Shown: one piece after another, positions 9,960 to 18,832 of the stretch
How positions within the stretch are numbered: position 1 is the stretch's first letter
Layout of the letters: each line of letters opens with the position of its first letter
From: Chlorobi bacterium Chlorobi_1
GTDB lineage: Bacteria; Bacteroidota; Chlorobiia; Chlorobiales; Chlorobiaceae
DNA length: 50,776 nucleotides
Assembly: GCA_900299075.1 (NCBI GenBank)
Contig: OMIK01000084.1
Location: 1 to 50,776 of the forward strand
Direction: 5' to 3'
Notes under the pieces: model-generated
Told to the model about the DNA's origin: nothing
Database searches by the model: none
The model's input: only the letters and a program-made list of their open reading frames with translations
Translations under genes and position numbers: made by a program

Positions 9960-11246
9960 TTACTTCTTTTCTTCGACCTCCTCCGCCACCACGGCGCACA
10001 CCGCATCCGTCAGGAGCGTGAGTTCCACTTCGGAAACGATGAAGGGCGGCATGAGGTAGACGAGGCGGCCAAAGGGGCGCACCCAGGCCCCGCGCTCCAC
10101 GAAGCGCCGCTGGATCCGGGCCATATCCACCGGCCGCTCCAGCTCCACCACCCCGATCGCGCCGAGCACCCGCACGTCGCGCACCCCGGCCATGCCCGCA
10201 CAAGGGGCAAGCCGTTCCCGGAGGTGCTGCTCGATGGAGCGCACCTCGGAGCGCCAGTCGCGAGCCTGGAGCAGGCGGATGCTGGCGACCGCCACGGCGC
10301 AGGCGAGCGGGTTGGCCATGAAGGTAGGCCCGTGCATGAAAAGCCCCGGATCGCCGGAGGAGATCGTATCGGCGACCTGCCCCGAAGCCACCGTTGCCGC
10401 AAGGGTCATGTAGCCGCCGGTCAGCGCCTTGCCAAGGCAGAGGATGTCGGGCACGACGCCGGCGTGCTCCATGGCGAACATACGGCCGGTGCGGCCGAAG
10501 CCCGTGGCGATCTCGTCGAAGAGGAGCAGCACCCCGTGCTCCGTGCAGAGTTCGCGGAGCCGCCGCAGGTAGTGCGGCGAGTAGAAGCGCATGCCGCCAG
10601 CCCCCTGGACGACCGGCTCGACCACCACCGCCGCGACCTCCTCGGCGTGCCGCTCGAGGAGGTCGCGCATGCCGTCGATCGCCTCTTCGCGCCAGGGCTC
10701 CGTGAAGCCGCAGGAGGGGGCATCCGCGAAGAGCTGCTCCCGGAGGACGCCGCTGAACAGGCCGTGCATACCGGTCACGGGGTCGCAGACCGACATGGCC
10801 ATGAAGGTGTCGCCATGGTAGCCCGAACGGACCGTGAGGAGGCGGCGCTTCCCCGGCTTCCCGGCCGCCTGCCAGTACTGCAGCGCCATCTTGACGGCCA
10901 CCTCGACCGAAACCGAGCCGGAGTCGCAGAAGAAGACCCGGTCGAGCTGCTCCGGCAGGAGGGCGTCGAGGAGCTTGCCCAGCTCGATGGCCGGTTCGTG
11001 CGTCAGGCCGCCGAACATGACGTGGCTCATCCTGCCGAGCTGCTCCTCAACCGCCCGGTTGAGCACCGGGTGGTTGTAGCCGTGGATGGCCGCCCACCAC
11101 GAGGACATGCCGTCGACGAGCCGCCGCCCGTCCCCGAGCACGATCGTCGCCCCGTCCGCCCGGGCAACCGGGTAGACCGGCAGCGGATCGGCCATGGAGG
11201 TGTAGGGGTGCCAGAGGTGGCGTCGGTCGAAATCGAGGTCCGTCAT
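9960..11246 (-). CDS. bioA: Adenosylmethionine--8-amino-7-oxononanoate aminotransferase
   Basis: PLP enzyme that converts KAPA to DAPA with SAM as amino donor, the third ring-building step of biotin synthesis. The 428-residue protein begins with the BioA motif HLWHPYTSM (10-18) and shows [16 protein letters not shown] (45-60), the substrate-binding WW pair. Asp244 in [12 protein letters not shown] contacts the pyridine nitrogen, and Lys273 in LGKALTGGY forms the Schiff base. It starts 20 bases after bioD and is the last recognised bio gene of the operon. Confidence 0.96.
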   Translation of the reverse strand: MTDLDFDRRHLWHPYTSMADPLPVYPVARADGATIVLGDGRRLVDGMSSWWAAIHGYNHPVLNRAVEEQLGRMSHVMFGGLTHEPAIELGKLLDALLPEQLDRVFFCDSGSVSVEVAVKMALQYWQAAGKPGKRRLLTVRSGYHGDTFMAMSVCDPVTGMHGLFSGVLREQLFADAPSCGFTEPWREEAIDGMRDLLERHAEEVAAVVVEPVVQGAGGMRFYSPHYLRRLRELCTEHGVLLLFDEIATGFGRTGRMFAMEHAGVVPDILCLGKALTGGYMTLAATVASGQVADTISSGDPGLFMHGPTFMANPLACAVAVASIRLLQARDWRSEVRSIEQHLRERLAPCAGMAGVRDVRVLGAIGVVELERPVDMARIQRRFVERGAWVRPFGRLVYLMPPFIVSEVELTLLTDAVCAVVAEEVEEKK

Positions 11247-11266
11247 GGTGATGCGGGCAAGTGGGT

Positions 11267-11947
11267 TCAGATCTTCGCAAGCAGGGCATCCGCATCGGGG
11301 GCGAATCCCCCCTCCCCGAGATCGATCAGCGGGACGCTGTCCATGCCGTAGCGGTGCAGCGCCAGCCCGATCACCCGCCGGGTGTCGTCGGCGATGGGCC
11401 CCGGCTCCTCTCCGTACCGGTTGTAGAGCACCGCCCGGAGCTCGATGCCCCGGGACCGGCAGGCCTCGATCGAGAGCAGGGTGTGGTTGATGCTGCCGAG
11501 GCGCGGCGAGGTGACCAGCACCAGGGGATAGCCGGCGTCGCGGAGGTAGTCGGCGAAGAGCAGGTTCCCGTTCAGGGGCACCAGCAGGCCGCCGGCCCCC
11601 TCGAGCAGCACGAGGTCGTACTGCCGCTGCAGGAGGAAGGTCGAGCGCCTGATGGCAAGCAGGTCGATCTCCCTCCCCTCCAGCGCCGCGGCCAGGTGGG
11701 GCGATGCCGGACAGGCGAACACGTAGGGGCAGGTCGTGCCGTCGAGGTCGACCCCCTGCAGCCCGATCCCCATGATCTCCCGGTGCGCGGCGATATCAGC
11801 CGAGATCCCCTCGCCGCCGGTCTGGGCGACCTTCTGGGTGATGACGCCGATGCCCGACGCCGCCAGGGATTTTGCCAGGTGGCCGGTGGCCACCGTCTTG
11901 CCGATGCCGGTGTCGATGCCAGATACGGCGATCACTCGTCCTTTCAT
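11267..11947 (-). CDS. bioD: Dethiobiotin synthetase
   Basis: ATP-dependent carboxylation and ring closure of DAPA to dethiobiotin. The 226-residue protein starts [20 protein letters not shown] with the BioD P-loop (GIDTGIGKT, 10-18). Further family features are the catalytic lysine in [10 protein letters not shown], where BioD proteins usually have KPV or KPI, and the motif [13 protein letters not shown], which holds the metal-binding glutamate. It begins one base after the bioC stop, so translation is probably coupled. Confidence 0.93.
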   Translation of the reverse strand: MKGRVIAVSGIDTGIGKTVATGHLAKSLAASGIGVITQKVAQTGGEGISADIAAHREIMGIGLQGVDLDGTTCPYVFACPASPHLAAALEGREIDLLAIRRSTFLLQRQYDLVLLEGAGGLLVPLNGNLLFADYLRDAGYPLVLVTSPRLGSINHTLLSIEACRSRGIELRAVLYNRYGEEPGPIADDTRRVIGLALHRYGMDSVPLIDLGEGGFAPDADALLAKI

Positions 11948-11948
11948 G

Positions 11949-12725
11949 TTACCTCCTCCTGAAACAGCAGTAAAGTGGATGGTAGGTCAGGCCGACACCC
12001 TCCCCGAGCGGAAAGGCCTCCCGGTACCGCCGCAGGAACTCCCGGTGCCTGGCCATGCCCCAGCCCCGGCCGGAGATGCCGTTGACGCCGGTCTCGCGGA
12101 TATGCCGGAGCACCGCCTCGGGCGAAGGGAACTCAAGCCGGCGGACCGCCTCCTCGACAAGGAGCGGCTCGAACAGCCCCCCGGCGCAGGCTTCGATTTC
12201 GGCAGGCGTCCGGTAGGCCAGCGAGACCCCTTCGAGTTCGGCGATTTCCCGCATGTTGCCCGGCCCGAAGGTGCTGAAGGCGAGCAGCCCCCCGGGCTCG
12301 AGCGCGCCGGCCATCCGGCCGAAGAACCCTCCGAGGTCGTGCAGCCACTGCACGGTGGCGTTCGAGGCCACCAGGTCGAGCCCTCCGGGGAGCGGGTCGA
12401 GGGTTTCGATATCCCCTTCCAGGAATTGCCCCTCGGCGACCTCGCCTGCCGCGAGCGCCTCCATGACGAACCCGCGGCTCGCCGGCACGAGGTCGTTGGC
12501 GAAGTAGCTGCCGACCGAGTGGCGGGAGAGCAGCTCCGAGGTGAGCACGGCCGATCCGGCGCCGACCTCGAGCACCCTGCCGAAATGGGGCGGGGCCCCG
12601 GCGCGCCCGACCATCCCCGCGAGCCTGGCGGCCATCTCCCGCTGGACCACGGCGCTCTGGCGGTAGGTGTGCAGCGAGCGGCCGAAGCGGCTGCCGACGA
12701 GCTGCTTGTCGGGAAAACTGGTCAT
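11949..12725 (-). CDS. bioC: Malonyl-ACP O-methyltransferase
   Basis: Methylates the free carboxyl of malonyl-ACP so that the fatty-acid machinery can extend it to pimeloyl-ACP methyl ester. The 258-residue protein has HTYRQSAVVQREMA near the N-terminus, a classic BioC feature, and the SAM site VLEVGAGSAVL (51-61), followed by LDLVASNATVQWL as the post-methyltransferase motif. The frame opens much further upstream, but the ATG at 12725 overlaps the bioG stop by 4 bases and gives the conserved start MTSFPDKQLVGSRF. Confidence 0.93.
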   Translation of the reverse strand: MTSFPDKQLVGSRFGRSLHTYRQSAVVQREMAARLAGMVGRAGAPPHFGRVLEVGAGSAVLTSELLSRHSVGSYFANDLVPASRGFVMEALAAGEVAEGQFLEGDIETLDPLPGGLDLVASNATVQWLHDLGGFFGRMAGALEPGGLLAFSTFGPGNMREIAELEGVSLAYRTPAEIEACAGGLFEPLLVEEAVRRLEFPSPEAVLRHIRETGVNGISGRGWGMARHREFLRRYREAFPLGEGVGLTYHPLYCCFRRR

Positions 12726-13393
12726 CCGGGCACCTCCCGCCATCCGTCGAGGTGGAAGAAGGGGAAGTGGGGCATGGCGTCGACCACCTCCGTCGGCGTC
12801 CCCTGCCAGGCCGCGAGCTGGTTCCCGGGCAGGAAGACCAGGTCCCGGCCGCCGACGACCGCCTTCGAGAAGCGCCATGAAGCCTCCGGCAGGGGTTCTG
12901 CGGCGCGTGCGGCAATGGCCCGCAGCTCCTCCTGCTGGTCGGCCGGGCTGCGCGCGGAGCGCACCTCGGCGATGCGTCCGTCACGCTCCAGGCCGGCGAA
13001 CATGCGCCGCTCGAAGCGGCTGCGGGCGGCATCGCTCCAGTTGTCGAGGGTTCCCCCGAAGATCTCCGGCGGGATGCCCCTCGCCCCGTCGACCGGGAAC
13101 GGCGTACCGTTCAGGGCCACCGCCCGGCGGATGCCGGAGATGCCCGAGCCGAGCGCCGCGTGGACCCCGAGCGACCAAGCCACGAGGTCGACGCCGTCGT
13201 AGCGGAGCATCCCCTCCGCCAGCCCCTCCGGAAGGTGCGGCTCGCGGTAGTCGTAGAGCAGGGCGAGGTCGTGGGTGCCCGGGTCGGGCCAGGCCGTGAC
13301 GATCCAGTCGGCGAGCCGCCGGTCCATCCCCCAGCCGTTGAAGAGGAGCAGCAGCGAGGGGCGACCCCCGCGGACGATCCACTCCCCCTTCAC
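12722..13393 (-). CDS. bioG: Pimeloyl-ACP methyl ester esterase, BioG type (DUF452)
   Basis: Removes the methyl mask from pimeloyl-ACP methyl ester, a job done by BioH in E. coli. The 223-residue alpha/beta-hydrolase-like protein has the BioG/DUF452 N-terminal signature LLLFNGWGMD (15-24), a nucleophile elbow WSLGVHAA with Ser74, and a C-terminal histidine in MPHFPFFHLDGW. It overlaps bioF by 4 bases upstream and bioC by 4 bases downstream. BioG next to BioC is an established genomic pairing, which supports the call. Confidence 0.9.
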   Translation of the reverse strand: MKGEWIVRGGRPSLLLLFNGWGMDRRLADWIVTAWPDPGTHDLALLYDYREPHLPEGLAEGMLRYDGVDLVAWSLGVHAALGSGISGIRRAVALNGTPFPVDGARGIPPEIFGGTLDNWSDAARSRFERRMFAGLERDGRIAEVRSARSPADQQEELRAIAARAAEPLPEASWRFSKAVVGGRDLVFLPGNQLAAWQGTPTEVVDAMPHFPFFHLDGWREVPG

Positions 13394-14601
13394 GGCCGCC
13401 TCCGCACCAGGGTTGCGAGCAGTGCGTCGATATCCTCCTCCGTCAGGTCCGCCCGCAGCGAGAATCGGAGGCGGGCGCTGTTCTCGGGAACCGTCGGCGG
13501 ACGGACCGGCAGGGCGTGGAACCCCTCCTCCCGCAGCGCGGTGGCCATCGAGACGGCGCTCCGGTCCTCGCCGAGCACCACCGGAACGATCTGGCTTCCG
13601 CCCGGCACCTCGAAGGCCGAGGCGCGGAGGCCGTCGCGCAACCTCGACGCCAGGAGCCGCAGGCGCTGCCTGGCCTCACCCATGCCGAGCTGCTTCCGGA
13701 AGGTTTCGAGGCTCCAGCCGACCGAAACGGGAGGCAGGGCCGTGGTGAAGATCAGGGTGCGCATGGTGTTGACGAGGTACTCCCTGAAGAGGGCGGGCAT
13801 CACCGCGTAGGCTCCGGCGGAGGCAAAGGCCTTGCCGAAGGTACCGATGAGGATGTCGACATCGCCGAGCAGGCCGAGCTCCTCGCAGAGGCCGAGCCCT
13901 TTCCCTCCATAGACGCCGACTCCGTGGGCTTCGTCGACGATCAGCACCGCACCGTGGCGCCGCTTGAGCCCGACGAGGCGACGCAGGTCGCAGAGGTCGC
14001 CGTCCATGCTGAAGACCGATTCGGTGACGATGAACACCTGGCGGTAGCGCCCCTCGGCCGCGGTGAGCAGCTCTTCGAGGTGGTTGAGGTCGGCGTGGCG
14101 GTAGCGCCGGTACTCCGCCTCGGCGATCCGGATGCCGTCGATGATGCTGGCATGGTTCAGCCGGTCGGAAAGGATCAGGTCGTGGCGGGTGCTCAGGGCG
14201 GGCAGGATACCGGTGTTGGCGTGATAGCCGCTGTTGAAGACGATCGCCGCCTCGCGGCCATACTCGCTGGCGAGCGTGCGTTCGAGCTCCCCGTAGAGCG
14301 GGTGGTTGCCCGTCAGCAGCCGGGACGAAGAGCTGGTGAAGGGCGGGGCCTCCGCACCCGCCTCCGCGAGCCGCCGCAGCCACGAGGCGAGCAGTTCGCG
14401 GTCGGCGCCGAGCCCGAGGTAGTCGTTGGAGGAGAGGTTCAGCAGTTCACGGCCGTCGACCTCGATGAACCGGCCGCCCCGCTCGCCGGTCACGGGCAGC
14501 ACGCGGTAGCGCTGCCTCGAGCGCAGCGCCTCCAGCTCCCTCGCGATATGCTCCCCGACGGGGCTCCGCACCGCCGCCCCTCCATCGCGCTCCATGCTCA
14601 T
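13390..14601 (-). CDS. bioF: 8-amino-7-oxononanoate synthase
   Basis: PLP-dependent decarboxylative condensation of pimeloyl-ACP or -CoA with alanine to KAPA. The 403-residue protein has the alpha-oxoamine synthase features [44 protein letters not shown] and the lysine motif [12 protein letters not shown]. ATGs at 14601 and 14595 are both possible starts. The first overlaps the bioB stop by 4 bases, the pattern used throughout this operon. The N-terminus is about 15-20 residues longer than in E. coli BioF. Confidence 0.95.
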   Translation of the reverse strand: MSMERDGGAAVRSPVGEHIARELEALRSRQRYRVLPVTGERGGRFIEVDGRELLNLSSNDYLGLGADRELLASWLRRLAEAGAEAPPFTSSSSRLLTGNHPLYGELERTLASEYGREAAIVFNSGYHANTGILPALSTRHDLILSDRLNHASIIDGIRIAEAEYRRYRHADLNHLEELLTAAEGRYRQVFIVTESVFSMDGDLCDLRRLVGLKRRHGAVLIVDEAHGVGVYGGKGLGLCEELGLLGDVDILIGTFGKAFASAGAYAVMPALFREYLVNTMRTLIFTTALPPVSVGWSLETFRKQLGMGEARQRLRLLASRLRDGLRASAFEVPGGSQIVPVVLGEDRSAVSMATALREEGFHALPVRPPTVPENSARLRFSLRADLTEEDIDALLATLVRRRP

Positions 14602-15599
14602 GCGAACATCGCCACCTGTTCGGCAAGCTGCCGGTCTGCAGTGGTGTCGCGGCCACGGGTCGTGAGGTACCCGCCCGTCAGGAAGCCGTCCGCCCCGGCA
14701 AGCATCAGGAGCCCCTGGAAATCCTTCATCACGGTCTCCCTGCCGGCGGCGAACTTGATGATCCGGTCCGGATGCACGAGGCGGCAGATCGCGAAGCTCC
14801 TGACGATCTCGGGCACCGGCACGGGCGGGGCACCCTCGAGCGGCGTACCGTCGATGGGCACGAGCACGTTGAGCGGAATGACCGTCACGTCCAGTTCCCT
14901 CAGCGCGAACATCAGGGCGATGCGCTCCTGCATGCTCTCCCCGGTGCCGATGATCCCGCCGCAGCAGACCGAAATGCCGTTCGAGCGGAGCAGGCGGATC
15001 GTCTCCATGCGCTCTTCGACCGTATGCGTGTCGGCGATCAGCTCGCCGTAGCGGACCGGGTCTACCTGGATGTTGATGTTGTAGTGGGCGATGCCGTGGG
15101 AGGCGAGCGCGGCCGCGGTCTCGGCGCCGAGCACGCCGAGCGAGGCGCAGACCTGCAGTCCGGGCAGTTCGCGGTGCAGCAGATCGATCATCCCCAGGAT
15201 GCGATCGAACTCCTTCGAGGGCTTGGGGTAACCGTAGCCGCTGGTGACGATCCCGAAGTGGCCGATCCCCTGCCCGAAGTTCCTCCGGGCCTGCTCGAGC
15301 ACGGCCTGCTCGTCGACCAGGCCGTAGACCTCGATCGAGGCCTCGTTGTGCTTCGACTGGGCGCAGAAGCGGCAGTTCTCGCCGCAGACCCCCGATTTGG
15401 CGTTCATGATCGAACAGGCATGGACGCCGCCCCCGTTCATGGCGTGGCGGTTCTTCACCTTGTTGGCCAGGGAGAGCAGGTCGAGCACGTCGGCGTCCGG
15501 CAGGCGCCCGAGCGCGGATGCGAGTTCGAAATCGACGGGTTCGCCCGTATCGAGCACGCGGTAGGCCTTCTCGATGTCGGGATGCAGTCTTGGGGTCAT
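14598..15599 (-). CDS. bioB: Biotin synthase (radical SAM)
   Basis: Inserts sulfur into dethiobiotin to form biotin, using a [4Fe-4S] cluster for SAM cleavage and a second iron-sulfur cluster as sulfur source. The 333-residue protein has the CxxxCxxC cluster motif at Cys72, Cys76 and Cys79 ([14 protein letters not shown]), the NIN and DPVRYGEL stretch of the barrel, and [11 protein letters not shown]. The upstream frame is open to 15827, but the ATG at 15599 overlaps the birA stop by 4 bases and gives normal length. Confidence 0.97.
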   Translation of the reverse strand: MTPRLHPDIEKAYRVLDTGEPVDFELASALGRLPDADVLDLLSLANKVKNRHAMNGGGVHACSIMNAKSGVCGENCRFCAQSKHNEASIEVYGLVDEQAVLEQARRNFGQGIGHFGIVTSGYGYPKPSKEFDRILGMIDLLHRELPGLQVCASLGVLGAETAAALASHGIAHYNINIQVDPVRYGELIADTHTVEERMETIRLLRSNGISVCCGGIIGTGESMQERIALMFALRELDVTVIPLNVLVPIDGTPLEGAPPVPVPEIVRSFAICRLVHPDRIIKFAAGRETVMKDFQGLLMLAGADGFLTGGYLTTRGRDTTADRQLAEQVAMFA

Positions 15600-16597
15600 G
15601 CTGGTCTGGATTGGTCGTTGATGGACTGGAGGTGGGCCTCGCCGGAGCTGACGGCCGTCAGCCCGCCATCCTCGCCCAGGAGCAGGAGGTGCCCCTGCGG
15701 CGAGAGGCCGGAAACCGTGCCGGCGATGATGCGGTCGAACTGCTCGATGCGCACCGCCTTGCCCTGCAGCCAGGCGTGCCGTTCGAGCCGGGGCAGCAGG
15801 AAGCCGAGGTCGCTGTTGCCGAGCCACTCGTCGTAGATGCGCTCGAAGCGGTTCAGCACCGCAGCCAGGAGCCGGGCGCGCGAGAAGGCGGCTCCCGCCT
15901 CAATGCGGAGGGAGGTGGCGATCCCCTGCAGCTCCTCGGGCACCGGATCGAGGTTGACGTTCAGGCCGAAGCCGACCACCACGAAGTGGGTGAAGTCGGG
16001 CTCGGACTCCATTTCGCAGAGGATGCCGCAGAGCTTCCGCCCGCCACAGAGGATGTCGTTCGGCCACTTGACGAAAATCTGGAGGGCGGGGCACTCCGAT
16101 CCGATCGCCTCGTGGATGGCGGCCGCCGCCACGAGCGGGATCTCCGGGACGCGGACGGTCGGCACCGGGGGGCGCAGCACGATCGAGCAGTAGAGGTTGA
16201 CGCCGGGCGGTGAGGACCAGGCGCGGCGCATGCGGCCCCGCCCGCCGGTCTGGCTGTCCGCAACGACCACGCTCCCCTCCGCGGCGCCGTCACGGGCGAT
16301 GGCGCGGGCCTGCAGGTTGGTCGAGTCGGTCGTACCGAGGAAGGAGAAGCTCCTCCCGATTCGGGTGGTCTCGAGCAACGGAAGCACCTCTTCGGCCACC
16401 GGTACGCCGGTCAGCCCGGCAAGCCGGTATCCCCGGCCGGTTACGGCCTCGATGGCGTAGCCCGCCTCGCGGAGCTGCGCGACATGCTTCCAGACGGCGC
16501 TCCGCGTGATATGCAGCTCGCGGCAGAGCTCCCCGCCGGAGACGAAACCGTCACGGCCGACGAGCCGCTGGAGGATGCTGGAGGTGACCGGGTTCAT
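15596..16597 (-). CDS. birA: Bifunctional biotin--[acetyl-CoA-carboxylase] ligase / biotin operon repressor
   Basis: Attaches biotin to carboxyl-carrier proteins and, as biotinyl-AMP holo-form, represses the bio operon. The 333-residue protein has an N-terminal winged helix-turn-helix (about 1-60, [19 protein letters not shown]), the biotin-binding loop [10 protein letters not shown] (118-127), the catalytic lysine in [12 protein letters not shown] and a C-terminal SH3-like domain (from about 285). This is the class II, DNA-binding architecture. The long upstream frame extension covers the operator and repeat DNA; the ATG at 16597 is the sensible start. It is the first gene of the bio operon, so it would regulate its own synthesis. 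Confidence 0.95.
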   Translation of the reverse strand: MNPVTSSILQRLVGRDGFVSGGELCRELHITRSAVWKHVAQLREAGYAIEAVTGRGYRLAGLTGVPVAEEVLPLLETTRIGRSFSFLGTTDSTNLQARAIARDGAAEGSVVVADSQTGGRGRMRRAWSSPPGVNLYCSIVLRPPVPTVRVPEIPLVAAAAIHEAIGSECPALQIFVKWPNDILCGGRKLCGILCEMESEPDFTHFVVVGFGLNVNLDPVPEELQGIATSLRIEAGAAFSRARLLAAVLNRFERIYDEWLGNSDLGFLLPRLERHAWLQGKAVRIEQFDRIIAGTVSGLSPQGHLLLLGEDGGLTAVSSGEAHLQSINDQSRPA

Positions 16598-16620
16598 GGA
16601 TGGCGGGTGGGTGGATCGGA

Positions 16621-16652
16621 TTGTCAACCCGAATTTAGCACATGGTTGACAA
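16621..16652. promoter_or_regulatory. BirA operator (TTGTCAACC-N14-GGTTGACAA)
   Basis: A perfect 9-bp inverted repeat, TTGTCAACC (16621-16629) and GGTTGACAA (16644-16652), with a 14-base spacer. E. coli and many other bacteria have BirA sites of the form TTGTAAACC-N14 to N16-GGTTTACAA, so half-site and spacing both fit. It lies 24 bases upstream of the birA start and overlaps the predicted -10 box. The match to the known site class is strong; binding itself is inferred. Confidence 0.85.
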
Positions 16653-16660
16653 CCGGGCAA
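16632..16660 (-). promoter_or_regulatory. Predicted promoter of the birA-bio operon
   Basis: On the minus strand TTGCCC (16660-16655) and TAAATT (16637-16632) are separated by 17 bases, with TG one base upstream of the -10 box (extended -10). Transcription would start inside the BirA operator, so holo-BirA bound there would block polymerase. Confidence 0.5.
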
Positions 16661-16687
16661 GAGGGAAGAGAAGAATGGGGCGGGGAA

Positions 16688-16823
16688 AGGAGCAGCAGGA
16701 CGGATAGGGCTTCCAGGACAGATGATGCAAAGGGGCGCAAATACCCTGGGCTCGAGGCATCGTCGTTCCATTGCCGCATAGATCCCACAGGCCCCATCTG
16801 TCCCATAGGTCCCATACGTCCTC
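16688..16823. repeat. Facing 9-bp-spaced arrays upstream of the birA promoter
   Basis: AGGAG, AGGAC, AGGGC and AGGAC start at 16688, 16697, 16706 and 16715. Then TCCCA, CCCCA, TCCCA, TCCCA and TCCTC start at 16783, 16792, 16801, 16810 and 16819. Every step is exactly 9 bases, and the sides are inverted relative to each other with a spacer of about 63 bases. The element occupies the space between the birA promoter and the amidase stop (16855). On the minus strand it also reads as collagen-like Gly-Pro-Met triplets, taken here as a by-product of the repeat. Confidence 0.55.
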
Positions 16824-16854
16824 TACCGGATACTTTCGCGTCACGCGCCACCAA

Positions 16855-18618
16855 CTACCGCTCGTTGGCCATCAGGCGGTTCTCGTAGCTGGCGCGGTAC
16901 TGCTGCAGGCCCTGGAAGATGCCGAAGGCGATCTTGGCCTGCTGCTCGCGTGAGCGGAGGATCTTCTCCTCCTCGGGGTTGGAGAGGTAGCCGGTCTCGA
17001 CGAGGATGCTGGGCATCGAGGGGGTCCAGAGCACCATGAAGCCCGCCTGGCGGACGCCGAGGCCGTTGCTGCCGTAGCGCTCGGCCTTCCTGAGCACGTC
17101 CTGCGCAAGTTCGGTCGACTGCGTCGCGAAGGCGCTCTGCGCCATGCTGCTCATGATGAGGTACTCGTCGGAGAAGCCCTTGTAGTTGTCCCGGGCATTC
17201 TCCTCCCGGGAGATGACCGAGTTCTCGAACATAGCGACGTCGAGCGCGGACTGGGTCTTGTGCGGGCCGAGGATGTAGACCTCGGTGCCCTTGGCCTTCG
17301 TGACGGTCGGCGTGGAGTTGCAGTGGATGCTGACGAAGAGCTTTCCGCCGTAGCGGTTCGCGATCTTTCCCCGCTCGTTCAGCTGGATGAAGCGGTCGTC
17401 CTTCCGGGTGTAGATCACCTTGACGCCCGGCCAGCGCTGCTTGACGAACATGCCGAGGTCGGTCGCGATGTTGAGCACGACATCCTTCTCCTTCGTGCCC
17501 CTCGTCCCGATGGCGCCCGGGTCCTTGCCGCCATGGCCGGCGTCGATGACCACCGCGTCGAGCTTCCACTTGTTCATGTCGTGGCTGAGCTGCTGCTGGA
17601 TCTGGCGCTCCTTCTCGGTCCTCCGGATCGCCTCGACGTCGACGTCGCTCATCACGTAGAGCAGGTAGTCGTGGGTTTTGGGATCGTACTGGAAAGAGGA
17701 GGACTTGAGGCTGATGGCGGCGGTGTTGAGGGCGACGGTGAACTGGAGCGCCCCTCCCGGCAGCTGGAGCGGGGTGACCGATTTGACGACGCCGTCCGCA
17801 TAGCGTTTCGTGAGGCGCGGCAGGCTCCCGGCCGCCTTTTCGATGGTGAGGTAGGCGTTGCCGTTCTCGTCAGGCCGCAGGTAGGAGATCTCGCTCTGCC
17901 CACCCGAAGCCACGAGTCGGACGACGCATCCGTTCGCCAGCGTCTCGACCCGGACCTCCTCGATCACGGACTGGCCGGAAGGCTTGGGAGTTGCGGGGGA
18001 CTGCGGCTGATCGGGTTGGGACTCGGACTGGGGCTGGGGCAACGCAGCTGGTTCGGCAGCGCCTTCCGATGGGAGGAGCCCAACGGCACGAAGCGACGGC
18101 CCCGTGCGGCGGGGGGCCGAAAGGGACGCACGGATGCGGCCGCTGGAGATATCGTAGGTGAGGTTGCGGTCAAGCCAGAGGGAGAACATCCGGCAGGCCT
18201 GGGCGACCGGCAGGTAGAGCCGGCCCTGGCGGACCAGCGGGGCCGACGAGAGCTGGAGCATGCGCTTCTCGGTCGACCCCTCTGCGGGGACGATCAGCGA
18301 GAAGGTGCTGCCCTGGACAAGGATGCAGCTTGACCCGGGAGTGGCGATCCCCTCGTCGATCTGCATCTGGGAACCGTCGAAAAGGCTGCGGAGCCGCAGC
18401 GCCCGAGCCATGGAGCCGACGTCGACCAGCAGCGCGGAGTCATCCCTCACCCCCTGGACCTTGATGCTGTACCCCTGGCCGGATCCGGTCGACACCAGCA
18501 TGGACACGGTGGACTGCTGCGTTTCGGCGGCAGCGGTTCCATGAATCGGGAGGGCGAGGATCGAAAGGAGGCCGGCGAGGCGAAGGCGCAGGAAAAATGA
18601 TTTCAGGCGTTCTGGCAT
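16855..18618 (-). CDS. N-acetylmuramoyl-L-alanine amidase (AmiC-like, exported)
   Basis: Periplasmic zinc amidase that cuts stem peptides from glycan strands, usually during cell separation. The 587-residue protein has a signal peptide (about 1-31, ending TAAAE), then beta-rich AMIN- or copper-amine-oxidase-N-like regions (about 36-170 and 218-330) split by a proline/glutamine/serine-rich linker (180-215). A short charged helical stretch follows, then a C-terminal Amidase_3 domain from about 354. Zinc ligands are visible as His362 in IDAGHGGKDPG, Glu377 in GTKEKDV and His432 in SIHCNS. The catalytic glutamate lies in LVETGYLSN. The domain is complete. It diverges from topA. Confidence 0.9.
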   Translation of the reverse strand: MPERLKSFFLRLRLAGLLSILALPIHGTAAAETQQSTVSMLVSTGSGQGYSIKVQGVRDDSALLVDVGSMARALRLRSLFDGSQMQIDEGIATPGSSCILVQGSTFSLIVPAEGSTEKRMLQLSSAPLVRQGRLYLPVAQACRMFSLWLDRNLTYDISSGRIRASLSAPRRTGPSLRAVGLLPSEGAAEPAALPQPQSESQPDQPQSPATPKPSGQSVIEEVRVETLANGCVVRLVASGGQSEISYLRPDENGNAYLTIEKAAGSLPRLTKRYADGVVKSVTPLQLPGGALQFTVALNTAAISLKSSSFQYDPKTHDYLLYVMSDVDVEAIRRTEKERQIQQQLSHDMNKWKLDAVVIDAGHGGKDPGAIGTRGTKEKDVVLNIATDLGMFVKQRWPGVKVIYTRKDDRFIQLNERGKIANRYGGKLFVSIHCNSTPTVTKAKGTEVYILGPHKTQSALDVAMFENSVISREENARDNYKGFSDEYLIMSSMAQSAFATQSTELAQDVLRKAERYGSNGLGVRQAGFMVLWTPSMPSILVETGYLSNPEEEKILRSREQQAKIAFGIFQGLQQYRASYENRLMANER

Positions 18619-18832
18619 TGAGGGCTCTTCTTGGAATGGTCGGCTGTTCGTCCTTTAATTATACTAATAAATATCGTTGGCGCCAGCGGCGTTCCCGGAT
18701 TTTGCCACTTCGGCCGGGACCGGGACCCCGCAAATGGGTGAATTTGTTTTTAAGGACGCAAGCCCTATCTTTTCGGACATTATTATTATGGCACCCCGTG
18801 CCGACAAATCCCAAACATCCGGGATCATCCCA
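18619..18832. other. Divergent intergenic region between the amidase gene and topA
   Basis: It contains an AT-rich block (about 18655-18672) and a second one (18744-18790) that could hold promoters for either gene. I found no clear box pair, riboswitch fold or repeat. The topA frame stays open through much of this stretch, so the true topA start may lie as early as 18788 or 18677. Confidence 0.4.

Noticed and set aside
16624-16854. Collagen-like Gly-Pro-Met peptide on the minus strand
   Set aside because: The triplet pattern is the translation of the 9-bp repeat array; there is no ribosome site and the frame crosses the bio promoter and operator.
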